Positions 31,563-41,413 of a stretch of DNA of 64,000 bases are shown here, one piece after another. A program made the translations under genes and the position numbers. Every line of letters begins with the position of its first letter. The first letter of the stretch is position 1. The notes beneath the pieces were generated by a model. It searched no databases. It saw nothing but the letters and a program-made list of their open reading frames with translations, and was not told the DNA's origin. This DNA is from an uncultured Paraglaciecola sp. (GTDB taxonomy: Bacteria; Pseudomonadota; Gammaproteobacteria; Enterobacterales; Alteromonadaceae), in the NCBI RefSeq assembly GCF_913020055.1, contig NZ_CAJWCF010000007.1, forward strand, positions 19,734 through 83,733, in the 5' to 3' direction.

Positions 31563-31984
31563 TATCTCTTCCTGAGCGATTGATTGGTTAAGGTACTCCA
31601 TCACCTATTGCGTAATGGTCTCCATTACAATGTTAATAACAGGTAAGAATAGTAGCCTGTTTTTTGTTCAACTTGAGTATCACCCAATGCTAGCAAAAGT
31701 GACAACTCGATTGTGTAATAAAATATTAACTGGTTTTTATGCTGGGCTTTTTACTCATTTTAAAAAGAAACCGTTTTCTTCTGCTCTTCAACATTATACA
31801 AGCAAAAATACTTTATTCGACTAGTGTTGCACTTGATAAGGTGAACGTCGCTCTACATGTTCGTTTGGTGGCTTATATGGTCGTTTTTTACGTTTCTAAG
31901 TTATTGTTTTATAAAGTTTTATTTTTGTTGTTCGCTCTGGTGTAGGTGGTAGTCTGCAGGCCTATTTAGAGCAAGGGGGTATTT
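31563..31984. other. Gene-free interval upstream of the qnr homologue
   Basis: 422 bp between divergent genes, AT-rich, with no convincing gene. It must hold the promoter of the qnr homologue. I see no LexA box (CTGT-N8-ACAG) like that of qnrB. A strong AGGGGG ribosome-binding site lies just before the ATG at 31985. Confidence 0.5.
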
Positions 31985-32641
31985 ATGGCAAAAAATGATG
32001 AGGTGTTTAATCAAGTTGATTTTTCTAATCAGCAACTGAGTGAGTCAATTTATAAGGGGTGTAAGTTCTATAAATGTGACTTTAGCCGCGCTAACCTAAG
32101 GGATGCACAATTTGTTGATTGTATCTTTATGGAGCAAGGCGCTATAGAAGGCTGTCATTTTGATTATAGCGATCTGCGTGATGCATCTTTTAAGAACTGC
32201 CAATTATCCATGTCTAATTTTACTGGGGCGAAATGTTTCGGCATTGAATTTAGAGATTGTGATTTGAAGGGAGCTAATTTTATGCAAGCCAGCTTCTTAA
32301 ACCAAGTGAGTAGCAGTATGTATTTTTGTTCCGCTTATATCACCAGTTGTAATTTATCCTACGCAAATTTTGAACGGCAATGTTTGGAAAAGTGTGATCT
32401 ATTCGAAAATAAATGGATGGGTACTAATTTACATGGTGCTTCTTTAAAGGAGTCTGACTTAAGTCGAAGTGAGTTTTCAGAAGATTGTTGGACACAGTTT
32501 CGTATGCAGGGGTGTAATTTGAGTCATTCGGAATTGTATGGCTTAGATCCTCGCAAAGTTGACCTAAGCGGAGTCAAAATTTGCGTTTGGCAACAGGAGC
32601 AGTTGCTTGAGCAACTTGGACTAATTGTTTTACCCGATTAA
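31985..32641 (+). CDS. qnr: Qnr-family pentapeptide repeat protein
   Basis: 218 residues, exactly the Qnr size. Almost the whole chain is pentapeptide repeats A/C-[D/N]-[L/F]-x-x, with a central break near Gly/Glu ~90. Segments such as KNCQLSMSNF, GIEFRDCDLKGANF, FCSAYIT and LSYANF align closely with QnrB and QnrS. A C-terminal helix (QQEQLLEQLGL) matches the Qnr dimerisation module. Qnr proteins fold as a right-handed beta-helix mimicking DNA and protect gyrase and topoisomerase IV from quinolones. No mobile element is attached, so it looks like a resident chromosomal homologue. Its natural role is unknown. Confidence 0.9.
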   Translation: MAKNDEVFNQVDFSNQQLSESIYKGCKFYKCDFSRANLRDAQFVDCIFMEQGAIEGCHFDYSDLRDASFKNCQLSMSNFTGAKCFGIEFRDCDLKGANFMQASFLNQVSSSMYFCSAYITSCNLSYANFERQCLEKCDLFENKWMGTNLHGASLKESDLSRSEFSEDCWTQFRMQGCNLSHSELYGLDPRKVDLSGVKICVWQQEQLLEQLGLIVLPD

Positions 32642-32737
32642 TTCAATCACTAGCTGTTTTCTATGTATTTCATTCAACCTTCAGAAAATTTTGAGGACTA
32701 GCGTTAAGCCAAAACCCTAATTTCTATTGTTAATAAT

Positions 32738-34090
32738 TCACCGTGAAAACAATAGCATAGACTCAAGGTGAGCGGTTTGTGGAAACAGATCCATCATGCT
32801 ACCTCGTTGTACTTTATAACGGTTTTCAAGCAAATACTGCGCGTCACGCGCCATCGTTGCTGCATCGCAAGAGACATATAGAATATGTTTAGGCTTGAGT
32901 TTGACTAAGGTGGGTAAAAACTCAAATGCGCCGGCTCGCGGTGGGTCAAGTAACACTTTAGTCACGCCTAACGAAGTCAAGTTTTTAGTGGCTGGTTGGG
33001 TTAAGTCTGCCGCAATAAATGACAAATTATCTAGCCCATTGGCTGTGGCATTCGTTTGCGCTGAATCAACCATACTGGTTTGCACTTCTACCCCTACTAC
33101 TTGTTTGGCATGTTGAGCTAAAGGCAGTGAAAAATTTCCTACGCCACAAAATAAATCAAGAATGACGTCATTTGTATTGGGTGCTAACCACTCCATTGCC
33201 TGCGCTACCATTTTAGTGTTCATCATGGCGTTAACTTGTATAAAGTCTTGGGGATGGTATGTGAGCGTTAGCCCATTGAGTTGATAGTGACGCATGTCCT
33301 GTTGCAGAACAATTGCGCGGTTATCATCGGCATGTTGCCAATACAGCTGAAGAGGCTGTTGCTGGGCCCACTGCTGCCATTTTTGTTGCTCATGATCGTC
33401 GATATTAGCAGTGAGACGAATCAGTACAGACACGCCTTTGTCATCGTCGAGTAATTCTATGTGTCCTATTTTGTCGGCAATTGCATTGCCGGATAAGCGA
33501 CTCTTTAATGTTGTAAATGCCCGTTGTAGGACAGGGGTTAATACCAAACAGTTATCAATCGACACTATTTGTTGTGACGATTTTCCACGAAAACCTAGAT
33601 TTAATTTTTGCTCAGTGACTAGCACAGAAAGGCGAGCTCGTCTTCTATAACCAAAGGCTGAATCAGCAAGTAGGGTTAATTCTTGTTCTGGACATACTTT
33701 ACGTAATTGACCTTGCAACCAATTCATTTTGGCTGCACGTTGTTGTTCTAAAGCCAAATGCTGAAAGCTACATCCGCCACATTGCACATAATGTGGGCAA
33801 GCAGGTTCAACTCTATGCGGACTAGGCTGCTCAATCTCAATCAGTTTTGCCTCATCAAATCTACGATTCGATTTGACCACCTGCGCCTTAACGGTTTCGT
33901 TTGGTAAAGCCCCGGGTATAAACGTCACTTTCCCTGCGGCCCGTGCCACACCTTTGCCTTCGTGAGTTAGACCCTCAACACTAAACGATTGCACGGGGCC
34001 TATAGGTTGTGAAGGTTTAGTACGACGTCTTTTGTTAGTGAAATTGCCTGAAGACGTTGCTTTATTCGAGGTGGAAACGCGTTTTCTCAA
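32738..34090 (-). CDS. rlmD: 23S rRNA (uracil-1939-C5)-methyltransferase RlmD
   Basis: 450 residues. An N-terminal TRAM domain (~30-90), then four cysteines of an iron-sulfur cluster (C-x5-CGGC around CPHYVQCGGC, plus a later Cys), and a Rossmann methyltransferase domain with DLFCGVGNFSLPLA. LLDPPRAGA and the catalytic Cys in YVSCDAATMARD complete it. It methylates U1939 of 23S rRNA using S-adenosylmethionine. The very basic N-terminus (TNKRRRTKPSQ) is usual for RNA-binding members. Single-gene unit. Confidence 0.95.
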   Translation of the reverse strand: MRKRVSTSNKATSSGNFTNKRRRTKPSQPIGPVQSFSVEGLTHEGKGVARAAGKVTFIPGALPNETVKAQVVKSNRRFDEAKLIEIEQPSPHRVEPACPHYVQCGGCSFQHLALEQQRAAKMNWLQGQLRKVCPEQELTLLADSAFGYRRRARLSVLVTEQKLNLGFRGKSSQQIVSIDNCLVLTPVLQRAFTTLKSRLSGNAIADKIGHIELLDDDKGVSVLIRLTANIDDHEQQKWQQWAQQQPLQLYWQHADDNRAIVLQQDMRHYQLNGLTLTYHPQDFIQVNAMMNTKMVAQAMEWLAPNTNDVILDLFCGVGNFSLPLAQHAKQVVGVEVQTSMVDSAQTNATANGLDNLSFIAADLTQPATKNLTSLGVTKVLLDPPRAGAFEFLPTLVKLKPKHILYVSCDAATMARDAQYLLENRYKVQRGSMMDLFPQTAHLESMLLFSR

Positions 34091-34270
34091 CTGAAACTCT
34101 TAGTTAATTGGCTTATTGGGGAGGATTATATCATTGCATTGCCAAGTCTGTTTTCTTTGATTTAAAACGGTAAGGATCTTTTATAGATTAAAGCAAGCGC
34201 TGACGCTTACCTCCATTCATGACTATCCTTGCGCGAAGTGTTTTTGTAATCAGTATGTACTGCCCCACAT

Positions 34271-35479
34271 TTAACGGTAATCAGTGTTCGCATCAGGACT
34301 GCCCACAATCTCTCTGACAACCCTCAACCGCTTACTCAAAATAAACACTAAACTACTAAACATCAGTCCAATCACTATTGCGCCTACCCATTGGATTTGT
34401 AAAAAATCCAAGGTGAATAAAAGTGTAAGGCCGCTTAATACCACTAAGTTGCCTATAAAATATTTGGCTTTGCCATGGCGTTCAACCGTTAGGTTAAGGT
34501 TGTCTGTATATAAGCGTATCAGTGAGTCCAATGAGTTGATCACAAAGATAACGCCCACAACGACCATTGAGCCGTTGATGACGCCGTTAATATTTAATTC
34601 ATTCAGGTGATAATAATACAAACCCACGAACCACACTGCGATAGGAATAGAAGGGAAAATCAGCATCGCTAACAACACTTGGTAAGTGCGCAGGCCGCTA
34701 ACAAAACGGGCTGTGAATTGGCCTATCATGATGCTCCAAGCGAACCACCAATACAGGTAAAATTCGTGGTAGGCGTTGAGCGGTAAAACAAACTGCTGCA
34801 TGTTTGAAAAGTAGTTGCCTAGCAGTGCAAAGGTGGCAAAAAATTCAGTGGCATTACCTTGTTCTGATAATAAGGCACTTGCCCACAGCAACACTATCAA
34901 TGCAAAAAACAACCAAGTACTGGCTAGGCTAAGTACTTTGACGTAACGGATATCGGTACTGGAATAAACTGATAAGGCTATGACGACTAAAACGATTAAA
35001 TAAAAACTAGCGGTTAGATTACCCGCATCGGCTAGTTGAGGAATGTACCAAGGCAAGTTACTCAGCAGTAAAAAAGCAGTAAATGCACAGGTGCCAATAA
35101 TGACTATATTATTGATCAGCTTGACTAAGGGAATGGCAAAAAACTGTACTTTAGGTTCAAGCACACAAAAGTAAAAACAGGTGAGAAAGTAAAAACTCCA
35201 GATCAGAAATGCCCAAAAACCAAACTCAATAGCTAAGGGGTTAGAGAAGGCATATTCAGGACTGGTGATGATGTCGGTGTAGCCAGCAAACTCAGTTAAC
35301 GGGAACATGATCAGTCCCACATCTAAACCTGAGGTAAACAAGATAGCGATAAAGGTAAAGGTGCTAACAGGTGTCACACCTGTGCAGCGAATATTTCCCC
35401 ATTTGACCAAAATACAGCCGATACAAAAAAAGGTGAATAAAATGCCTGCTGATAACCAAAGTGTCATAGCGCTTCCCAA
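34271..35479 (-). CDS. Divergent BCCT-family transporter
   Basis: 402 residues with about 11 hydrophobic segments. The WWFAWSIMIGQFTARFVSGLRT segment (split here: WWFAWSIMIGQF, then TARFVSGLRT) matches the BCCT signature around TM8. SGLDVGLIMFPLTEF aligns with the TM3 Gly-rich motif, though altered. It is shorter than typical BCCT carriers (500 or more residues), lacking the N-terminal helices and cytoplasmic tail. Position after betB-betA implies import of choline or betaine. Because key substrate-site aromatics cannot all be placed, transport by this short form is an inference. Confidence 0.8.
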   Translation of the reverse strand: MGSAMTLWLSAGILFTFFCIGCILVKWGNIRCTGVTPVSTFTFIAILFTSGLDVGLIMFPLTEFAGYTDIITSPEYAFSNPLAIEFGFWAFLIWSFYFLTCFYFCVLEPKVQFFAIPLVKLINNIVIIGTCAFTAFLLLSNLPWYIPQLADAGNLTASFYLIVLVVIALSVYSSTDIRYVKVLSLASTWLFFALIVLLWASALLSEQGNATEFFATFALLGNYFSNMQQFVLPLNAYHEFYLYWWFAWSIMIGQFTARFVSGLRTYQVLLAMLIFPSIPIAVWFVGLYYYHLNELNINGVINGSMVVVGVIFVINSLDSLIRLYTDNLNLTVERHGKAKYFIGNLVVLSGLTLLFTLDFLQIQWVGAIVIGLMFSSLVFILSKRLRVVREIVGSPDANTDYR

Positions 35480-35533
35480 AATAACATTGCCGAAAAAAGT
35501 ACTGCCAAAAAGTATGTGATGGTTTTGCCCTTC

Positions 35534-37213
35534 TTATCGCTTAGGTTGATTGGCTCGTTGTTGGGTTTTCCAGTGCGTATCGCCTGTCACCTTGACTAAT
35601 TCGGGAGCCAAGACTGAGCCTTTAATCAGATCGGCTGCGCGCTCTGCCAACATGATGGTAGGCGCATTTAAGTTGCCATTTGGGATTGTCGGAAATATCG
35701 ACGAGTCCACCACGCGTAGGCCTTTTATGCCATACACTTTAGTTTCTGGATCAACCACCGACAATTCATCTGTGCCCATCTTACATGAACAACTTGGGTG
35801 ATAGGCACTTTCGACTGATTCACGCACAAAGGCATCAATCTGTTCATCGTTTTGAATATGAGTGCCTGGTTGTATTTCTTCACCTCGGTAACTATCTAGC
35901 GCCGGTTGGTTGATGATTTCGCGGGTTAAACGTACGCAGTCTCGAAAGCCTTGGATATCGTCTTGATGTTGTAAATAGTTAAAAGTGATCTGCGGTGCTA
36001 TGTCGGGCTGATTAGAAACGACCTGAATAGAGCCGCGACTTTTGGGTTTATTATGCCCAATATGTACCTGAAAACCATGCCCTGCAAAAGCTTCTTTACC
36101 ATCGTAACGCATCGCCGCTGGTAAAAAGTGATACTGCAAGTCTGGCCATTCCACTCCCGTTTTTGAACGAATAAACCCACAGGATTCAAAATGGTTGGTT
36201 GAGCCTAATCCGTCTTTGTTCAAGATCCAGCGCACACCAATTTTAAGTTTGCTCCACCAGTCTAATTCACCATTTAGGGTAATGGGTTGGGTACATTTGA
36301 ATTGAAAATAGAATTCTAGGTGGTCTTGCAGGTTTTCACCCACGCCATTTAATTCGTGTTGGCATTCAATGCCCGCTTTCTCTAGTAAGTCTTTATTGCC
36401 GATGCCAGATAATTGTAATAGGTGTGGCGAGCCAATCGAACCGGCACTTAAAATCACTTCTTTGTTGACCCTGATTTCTTTAATCTGGTTTTTATGGGCA
36501 AAACGCACACCCACAGCGGTTTTATCTTCTAGCAATACTTTATGTACTAAAGCATGTGTCACAACGGTTAAGTTGGGGCGTTGCATCGCTGGGCGTAAAT
36601 AGGCATTAGATGTGGATGCGCGGCGGCCATTTTTGACCGTCATATGCATAGCGCCAAACCCTTCTTGCTGCTCGCCATTATAATCTTCAGTAGCGACATA
36701 ACCTGCATCGACTCCGGCATCGACAAAAGCCTGATACAGTGGGTTTTGCATTTGGTTGCCGTTATTCACACCAAGCGGGCCATCACCACCGCGATAATTA
36801 TTTGCCCCAAACGCCCAGCTTTCGGCTTTTTTAAAATAGGGCAGGCAATGGGCGTAATCCCAGTTGGTAGCACCTGTTTGTTGCCATTCATCAAAGTCTT
36901 TGGCATGTCCACGCACATACACCATGCCATTTATTGATGACGAACCACCTAATACCTTGCCTCTAGGGCAATGCATTTGGCGATTATTTAGATAGGGTTC
37001 GGGCTGGGTTTCAAATTGCCAGGCGTATTTTTTGGTATTCATTGGAATAGACAAGGCGGTGGGCATTTGAATGAAGATACTTTTGTCACTGCCACCAGTT
37101 TCTAATAATAAAACACTGGTGTTGGGGTCTTCTGATAATCGATTGGCTAACACGCAGCCTGCTGAGCCTGCGCCAACTACGATGTAATCATATACTGCTT
37201 GCATGTTTGACAC
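35534..37213 (-). CDS. betA: Choline dehydrogenase (GMC oxidoreductase)
   Basis: 559 residues, standard BetA length. N-terminal FAD-binding [18 protein letters not shown] signature 1 ([19 protein letters not shown], ~80-98), signature 2 ([18 protein letters not shown]), and the C-terminal active-site His region [10 protein letters not shown] plus [10 protein letters not shown]. It oxidises choline to betaine aldehyde at the inner membrane. It begins 6 bp after the betB stop, so the two genes are clearly one operon. Confidence 0.93.
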   Translation of the reverse strand: MSNMQAVYDYIVVGAGSAGCVLANRLSEDPNTSVLLLETGGSDKSIFIQMPTALSIPMNTKKYAWQFETQPEPYLNNRQMHCPRGKVLGGSSSINGMVYVRGHAKDFDEWQQTGATNWDYAHCLPYFKKAESWAFGANNYRGGDGPLGVNNGNQMQNPLYQAFVDAGVDAGYVATEDYNGEQQEGFGAMHMTVKNGRRASTSNAYLRPAMQRPNLTVVTHALVHKVLLEDKTAVGVRFAHKNQIKEIRVNKEVILSAGSIGSPHLLQLSGIGNKDLLEKAGIECQHELNGVGENLQDHLEFYFQFKCTQPITLNGELDWWSKLKIGVRWILNKDGLGSTNHFESCGFIRSKTGVEWPDLQYHFLPAAMRYDGKEAFAGHGFQVHIGHNKPKSRGSIQVVSNQPDIAPQITFNYLQHQDDIQGFRDCVRLTREIINQPALDSYRGEEIQPGTHIQNDEQIDAFVRESVESAYHPSCSCKMGTDELSVVDPETKVYGIKGLRVVDSSIFPTIPNGNLNAPTIMLAERAADLIKGSVLAPELVKVTGDTHWKTQQRANQPKR

Positions 37214-37219
37214 CTTAGT

Positions 37220-38710
37220 CTAAAACGGGCTGTCTAAAGGTACTAGACCCACATACACCGATTTTAATTGAGTATATTGTTTGAGTGTGACTAAACCGTT
37301 TTCGCGGCCTATTCCCGATTGTTTATAACCACCAACGGGCATTTCAACCGGTGATAAACCATAACTATTGATCCAGCAGATACCCGCTTGCATCTGATGA
37401 ATGACCCTGTGTGCACGGGTGATATCTTGGGTAAACACACCAGCGGCTAAACCTAAGTGAGTATTGTTGGCTCGGGCCACCACTTCATCCTCATTTTCAA
37501 AGGTTAATACTGCCATAACTGGGCCAAATATTTCTTCACGGCAAATGCTCATGGAGTCATCGCAATAGGTAAATACTGTGGGGGCTACGAAGTATCCATT
37601 AGGCGAATTTTCAGGTTGTAATGCCTGACCTCCGCATAACAATGTGGCACCTTCTGCTTTACCTTTTTCAATGTAGCTTAACACCAACTGCTGATGTTTT
37701 TTGGATATCAGCGCGCCAAAGTTGGTGTCTGGATGCATAGGATCGCCCGCCACAATATTGGCTTTGACTCGACTCTGCAATTTTTCAATAAATACAGGGT
37801 AAATGTCATTTTGCACAAACACTCGGGTAGCGTTAGTGCAAATTTCTCCCTGAGTATAAAAATTGCCAAGCATGGCGGCAGACACTGCATTATCGATATC
37901 TGCATCATCAAAAATAATTAAAGGAGACTTACCACCCAGCTCCATTGTTACTTCTTTGAGTGTACTAGCGGCACCAGTCATGACTTTTTTGCCGGTGCCT
38001 ACCTCACCAGTAAAAGACACTTTGGCTATTTTAGGGTGATGACTGAGCCAAGCGCCCACTTTGCCATCACCTTGAATCACATTAAATACACCTGCAGGCA
38101 CACCGGCTTCAAATAATATTTCAGCCAGTTTTAATGCACCTAATGGCGTTTCTTCCGACGGTTTAAATATCATCGCATTGCCACAAGCTAGGGCAGGGGC
38201 GGCTTTCCAACACGCTATTTGCAACGGGTAATTCCACGCACCTATGCCAGCACATACACCTAAAGGTTCAGGACGAGTGTAATAAAAATCCTCACCCACT
38301 TGTTGTTGGTTGCCTTCTATTGTTGGTGCAAGTCCTGCAAAAAACTCTATGGCATCGGCACCCGATACAATATCGACTACGCTGGCCTCTTGCCAGGGTT
38401 TGCCTGTATCTGCTACTTCAATCGCCGCTAATTCATCATTGTGCTCTCTTAGTAGCGAAACGGCTTTTAGTAAAACCCGGCTACGCTCAATGCCACTCAT
38501 GTTTGACCATATGGCAAAACCTTGTTGTGCAGTGTCGATAGCGCTTTGTTGAATAAATTCATCTGCCACTTCAACCTGATAAATCACCTGACCCGTTGCA
38601 GGATTAGTCACATCAAATTTTTCACCACTTTGATTACTAAGGTACTGGCCATTCACGTAGTTTTGATAACAAGCTTGGTGTTGAAAAGCTGGGGGCATGT
38701 GTAGACTCAC
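37220..38710 (-). CDS. betB: Betaine-aldehyde dehydrogenase
   Basis: 496 residues. Aldehyde dehydrogenase with the catalytic Glu in [10 protein letters not shown] (~258) and the nucleophilic Cys in [11 protein letters not shown] (~292). FKPSEETP and GDGKVG are the NAD-binding parts, and EIFGPV follows. Context with betA and a BCCT carrier supports the betaine-aldehyde step over a general aldehyde role. First gene of the bet operon; no betI repressor gene is adjacent. Confidence 0.92.
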   Translation of the reverse strand: MSLHMPPAFQHQACYQNYVNGQYLSNQSGEKFDVTNPATGQVIYQVEVADEFIQQSAIDTAQQGFAIWSNMSGIERSRVLLKAVSLLREHNDELAAIEVADTGKPWQEASVVDIVSGADAIEFFAGLAPTIEGNQQQVGEDFYYTRPEPLGVCAGIGAWNYPLQIACWKAAPALACGNAMIFKPSEETPLGALKLAEILFEAGVPAGVFNVIQGDGKVGAWLSHHPKIAKVSFTGEVGTGKKVMTGAASTLKEVTMELGGKSPLIIFDDADIDNAVSAAMLGNFYTQGEICTNATRVFVQNDIYPVFIEKLQSRVKANIVAGDPMHPDTNFGALISKKHQQLVLSYIEKGKAEGATLLCGGQALQPENSPNGYFVAPTVFTYCDDSMSICREEIFGPVMAVLTFENEDEVVARANNTHLGLAAGVFTQDITRAHRVIHQMQAGICWINSYGLSPVEMPVGGYKQSGIGRENGLVTLKQYTQLKSVYVGLVPLDSPF

Positions 38711-38857
38711 AAATTCGGGTTAACGTTAGGTAATTGCGCTGGCACTATGCCTGCTCTTGAAAAGGGAATCAATGGCATTCTTGTAGGCATAACTGAAATG
38801 TGCCCAACTAAAACTCAGTTGGGCAATATGTATAGAAGAGGTGTTGCTTAGCCTAAT

Positions 38858-40738
38858 CTAGAATTGGTATTTCAAACCAATATGCGGCGTGTCGCCAGCG
38901 GTATTAAAGGCTGCAAGATCTTGATAACTTTTGTCGAATAAGTTTTCAACTCTGGCGAACACCGTTAAACGAGTATTGACCCGGTAACGGGCGCTGATAT
39001 CAATCACTTCATAGTTGTCTAAGGGGAGTGCGACACTCTCAAAAGTCGTTTCATCCAGTACCAGATCAACAAAATCCTGCACTAACCTTAAATTGGCAGA
39101 CAAGGTCAACTTATCGATTTGGTAATCAAAACCAATATTTGCCATGTTTTTTGGACGGCGTAAACGTTGTTCGCCAGCAGTATCTTTGGTTTGGTTATAA
39201 GTGTAGTTTAGATTCAATCGCAGGGCATCACTCACTTTGACATCGGCAATCAGCTCTGCACCTTCTGAGCTAGATTGACCTAGGTCTTGTAAATAACCCG
39301 AATAGCCTGCCAAATCAAAAAAGATACTGTCTTCAATGGTTTGATCAAAATAGATAACCTCAAAACGAGAGCCTTGTTTTGTACTGTATTCAAGGGCTAT
39401 TTCATAACCTTTGGTGGTTTCTTCTTGCAAGGCTGTAGTGGCTGCTGGTGCAAAAGCATAAGGCCCACGGTTGTATTCTACTTCAAACAAGCTAGGTGCT
39501 CTAAATCCCGTACCATAGGCTGAGCGAAGTTTGATTTCATCATCACCTAGTGTCCAGATATAAGCGCCGCTTACCCTAACACTGGTATGTTCACCAAAGT
39601 CTTCGTTATCATCATGGCGCACACCGGCAGTTATATATAAATTGTCGAGTAACTCGCCTTGATATTCAAAATAATAACCTGTGCTAATTCGGCTTTGTTC
39701 AGCTGTAGTAATTTGTTCTTCTTCCCAATCGAATCCGTAAACCAATTGATGCTCTTGGTTGAGTTGGGTGTTGCCTAAATATTCTACTCTTTGTAATACA
39801 CCTTTAGTCAAAAAATCAGACAATCCTTGATTAAAGTTTTCCCGTTCAATAAGGGTTTTAGCATAGGCTAATTCATGTTGTGATTTGTCTGTGGAGTAAT
39901 TTAGATCTGCCCGCAGGTTAGACTGGTTAAATTCACTTTCGCAATCATTACTGGCGCTTGCGCCAAATCCACAGTTATCAAACTGACCTAGACCCTGGTT
40001 GTTTCTAAACACTAAACCTAAGCTTAAATCGTCGTTGATTTGCACACCTAAGCGAGAGTGAATAGTGGTGTTTTCGTAACCGTCTTTATCTTGCCTGGGA
40101 TCGTCTAATCGTGAATTAAATCCATCGGTTTGGTAATCTGAGGCCGCAACGAAATAATCGAAATCTTCATGATTTGCGCCCATATTGGCGGATAGATTGC
40201 GTGAGTTATATCCTCCAAATTCACCACTAAGATTACCTGAGAACTGCTCTGAAGGTGAGCCGCTATAAATATTGATTACACCTCCAGCATCAGCACCATA
40301 GGCTAAACCTTGTGAACCTCGTAGTATTTCAACTCGAGCAATATTGGAGCTTTGTAAATGAGCCAGTTGTGGGCCGACTTGTGTACCAGTGGGGTCAGAT
40401 ATATCTACGCCATCTATACGAACTAAGGTGCGATAACCTTCTTCACCGCGCACCCGTAAGGCAGTAGTGGAACCCACGCCGCCACTATTGGTTGCGCTGA
40501 TAGCAGGTTGTATTTTTAGCACGTCGGTTAAGTTGGCGTATCCGCGAGCATCGATATCTTGTTGGGTGATGATGGATACCGAAGTCGCAATTTCACGCAA
40601 TGGCATCGAAACTCGACTAGAGACCACTACCATTTTTTCTATTTCATTTTCTTCGTTTTGGCCATTTTGTTCAGCTGCATAAATAGAGCTGGCGAAAAGG
40701 CTTGTGCTAATGGCTAATGCCAGTGTTGTGTGTTTCAT
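38858..40738 (-). CDS. btuB: BtuB-like TonB-dependent cobalamin receptor
   Basis: 626 residues. A signal peptide ends at IYAA; a TonB-box-like region (KMVVVSSRV) is followed by a plug domain (~45-155) with LRVRGEEGYRTLVRIDGV and RVEILRGSQGLAYGADAGGVIN, then a 22-strand barrel ending in the usual aromatic tail GLKYQF. The protein size fits BtuB. The B12 assignment is made strong by the cobalamin riboswitch upstream (41083-41225) on the same strand. AGGA lies upstream of the ATG. Confidence 0.88.
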   Translation of the reverse strand: MKHTTLALAISTSLFASSIYAAEQNGQNEENEIEKMVVVSSRVSMPLREIATSVSIITQQDIDARGYANLTDVLKIQPAISATNSGGVGSTTALRVRGEEGYRTLVRIDGVDISDPTGTQVGPQLAHLQSSNIARVEILRGSQGLAYGADAGGVINIYSGSPSEQFSGNLSGEFGGYNSRNLSANMGANHEDFDYFVAASDYQTDGFNSRLDDPRQDKDGYENTTIHSRLGVQINDDLSLGLVFRNNQGLGQFDNCGFGASASNDCESEFNQSNLRADLNYSTDKSQHELAYAKTLIERENFNQGLSDFLTKGVLQRVEYLGNTQLNQEHQLVYGFDWEEEQITTAEQSRISTGYYFEYQGELLDNLYITAGVRHDDNEDFGEHTSVRVSGAYIWTLGDDEIKLRSAYGTGFRAPSLFEVEYNRGPYAFAPAATTALQEETTKGYEIALEYSTKQGSRFEVIYFDQTIEDSIFFDLAGYSGYLQDLGQSSSEGAELIADVKVSDALRLNLNYTYNQTKDTAGEQRLRRPKNMANIGFDYQIDKLTLSANLRLVQDFVDLVLDETTFESVALPLDNYEVIDISARYRVNTRLTVFARVENLFDKSYQDLAAFNTAGDTPHIGLKYQF

Positions 40739-40750
40739 AAAATCCTCAAT

Positions 40751-40831
40751 CTATAAACCTAGATTTTGCAGTGAAAACACGAGAAAGACCGGCATCCACT
40801 GAAGCGCCTGGCTATGGGAAAAAGTTCTCAT
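40751..40831 (-). other. Possible short upstream ORF in the btuB leader
   Basis: A 26-codon frame from an ATG at 40831 to a TAG at 40753-40751, ending 12 bases before the btuB start. The encoded peptide is hydrophobic toward its C-terminus (MPVFLVFSL). No good ribosome-binding site precedes it, and the ATG falls inside the 40816-40861 hairpin. It may be chance; translational coupling to btuB is conceivable. Confidence 0.25.
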
Positions 40832-40881
40832 CACCAATAAGGTGACCACGAACTTTCTCCCTACGCCAATCACAACATTGG
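40816..40881 (-). ncRNA. Structured element in the btuB leader
   Basis: Two hairpins in the btuB leader RNA. The large one pairs 40850-40861 with 40816-40827 (11 of 12 bases), with an inner 5-bp stem (40841-40845 with 40831-40835). The small one pairs 40877-40881 with 40866-40870. It has no T run, so it is not a simple terminator, and carries no B12-box or GGGAA motif, so it is not part of the riboswitch. It may act as an expression platform, processing site, or be a mobile repeat. Confidence 0.5.
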
Positions 40882-41082
40882 TTACCACTCTTTCCACGAG
40901 TTCTACAACGAAATCAAGGATAAAAAGTAAACGATTGAGAGGGGGGTAAAAGAGGATGCTTGACTGAAAAGTTAACTTATATATTCAAGATAATGAGTCT
41001 TAAAATACCAAAGGTTAACTATTGCAGGAATATGCATTCTAATGAAGCCCGCCGCTCCATACGTACAAAAGCTAATGTCATA

Positions 41083-41225
41083 GGCCGGTGTCGGGCTTCA
41101 ATATGGCTAGCATATTTTACCGTTGCGGGGGCAGCGGTGGATTCGCACATAACATACCAACAGTTAGGCACACCACACTTCCCGTTTACCCTATCCAGAT
41201 TGATTGGAGTCAACCGATAGGCACC
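41083..41225 (-). ncRNA. Cobalamin riboswitch upstream of btuB
   Basis: On the minus strand the conserved pieces appear in order: P1 5' strand (TCGGT, ~41214-41218), GGGAAG (~41178-41183), the core CACCGCTGCCCCCGCAACGG (41119-41139 region), and the B12 box AAGCCCGACACCGGCC (41083-41098). The B12 box can alternatively pair with a downstream CGGGCTTCA (41043-41051) over 9 bp, a plausible switch. A sigma-70 promoter precedes it. Binding of cobalamin should lower expression of the receptor. Confidence 0.92.
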
Positions 41226-41241
41226 TAGAATAGCGGCGCAG

Positions 41242-41270
41242 AAGATACGTTTTGTACCCCACAAAGTCAA
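41242..41270 (-). promoter_or_regulatory. Sigma-70 promoter of the btuB transcript
   Basis: Minus strand: -35 TTGACT (41265-41270), 17-base spacer, -10 TATCTT (41242-41247). Transcription would begin near 41235, just ahead of the riboswitch P1 stem. The spacing is ideal; the -10 matches TATAAT at four of six bases. Confidence 0.65.
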
Positions 41271-41413
41271 TGTCTTGCATTGGAGTTTTTGCGAAAAAAA
41301 AGTTCAAAAAATGACAAAACCGTTATAAACGGCTTTAGAATAATATTAAGCAGGTGAACTGGAGTAAAATGAAAGTTAAGGGTTAGATAACCTATATTCA
41401 ATCGTCATTCTGG

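Noticed and set aside
31615..31945. Two short plus-strand frames upstream of the qnr homologue
   Set aside because: Low-complexity hydrophobic translations, no ribosome-binding sites, AT-rich intergenic DNA.
31820..31984. LexA-controlled promoter for the qnr homologue
   Set aside because: No CTGT-N8-ACAG site could be found.
41043..41250. Possible integron attC site or transposon remnant, suggested by inverted repeats and GC-rich blocks
   Set aside because: The minus strand reads as a canonical cobalamin riboswitch with core and B12 box, which explains the structure.
40960..41270. Overlapping open frames on both strands (about 85 codons each)
   Set aside because: They cover the cobalamin riboswitch and its promoter; neither has a ribosome-binding site or protein-like composition.
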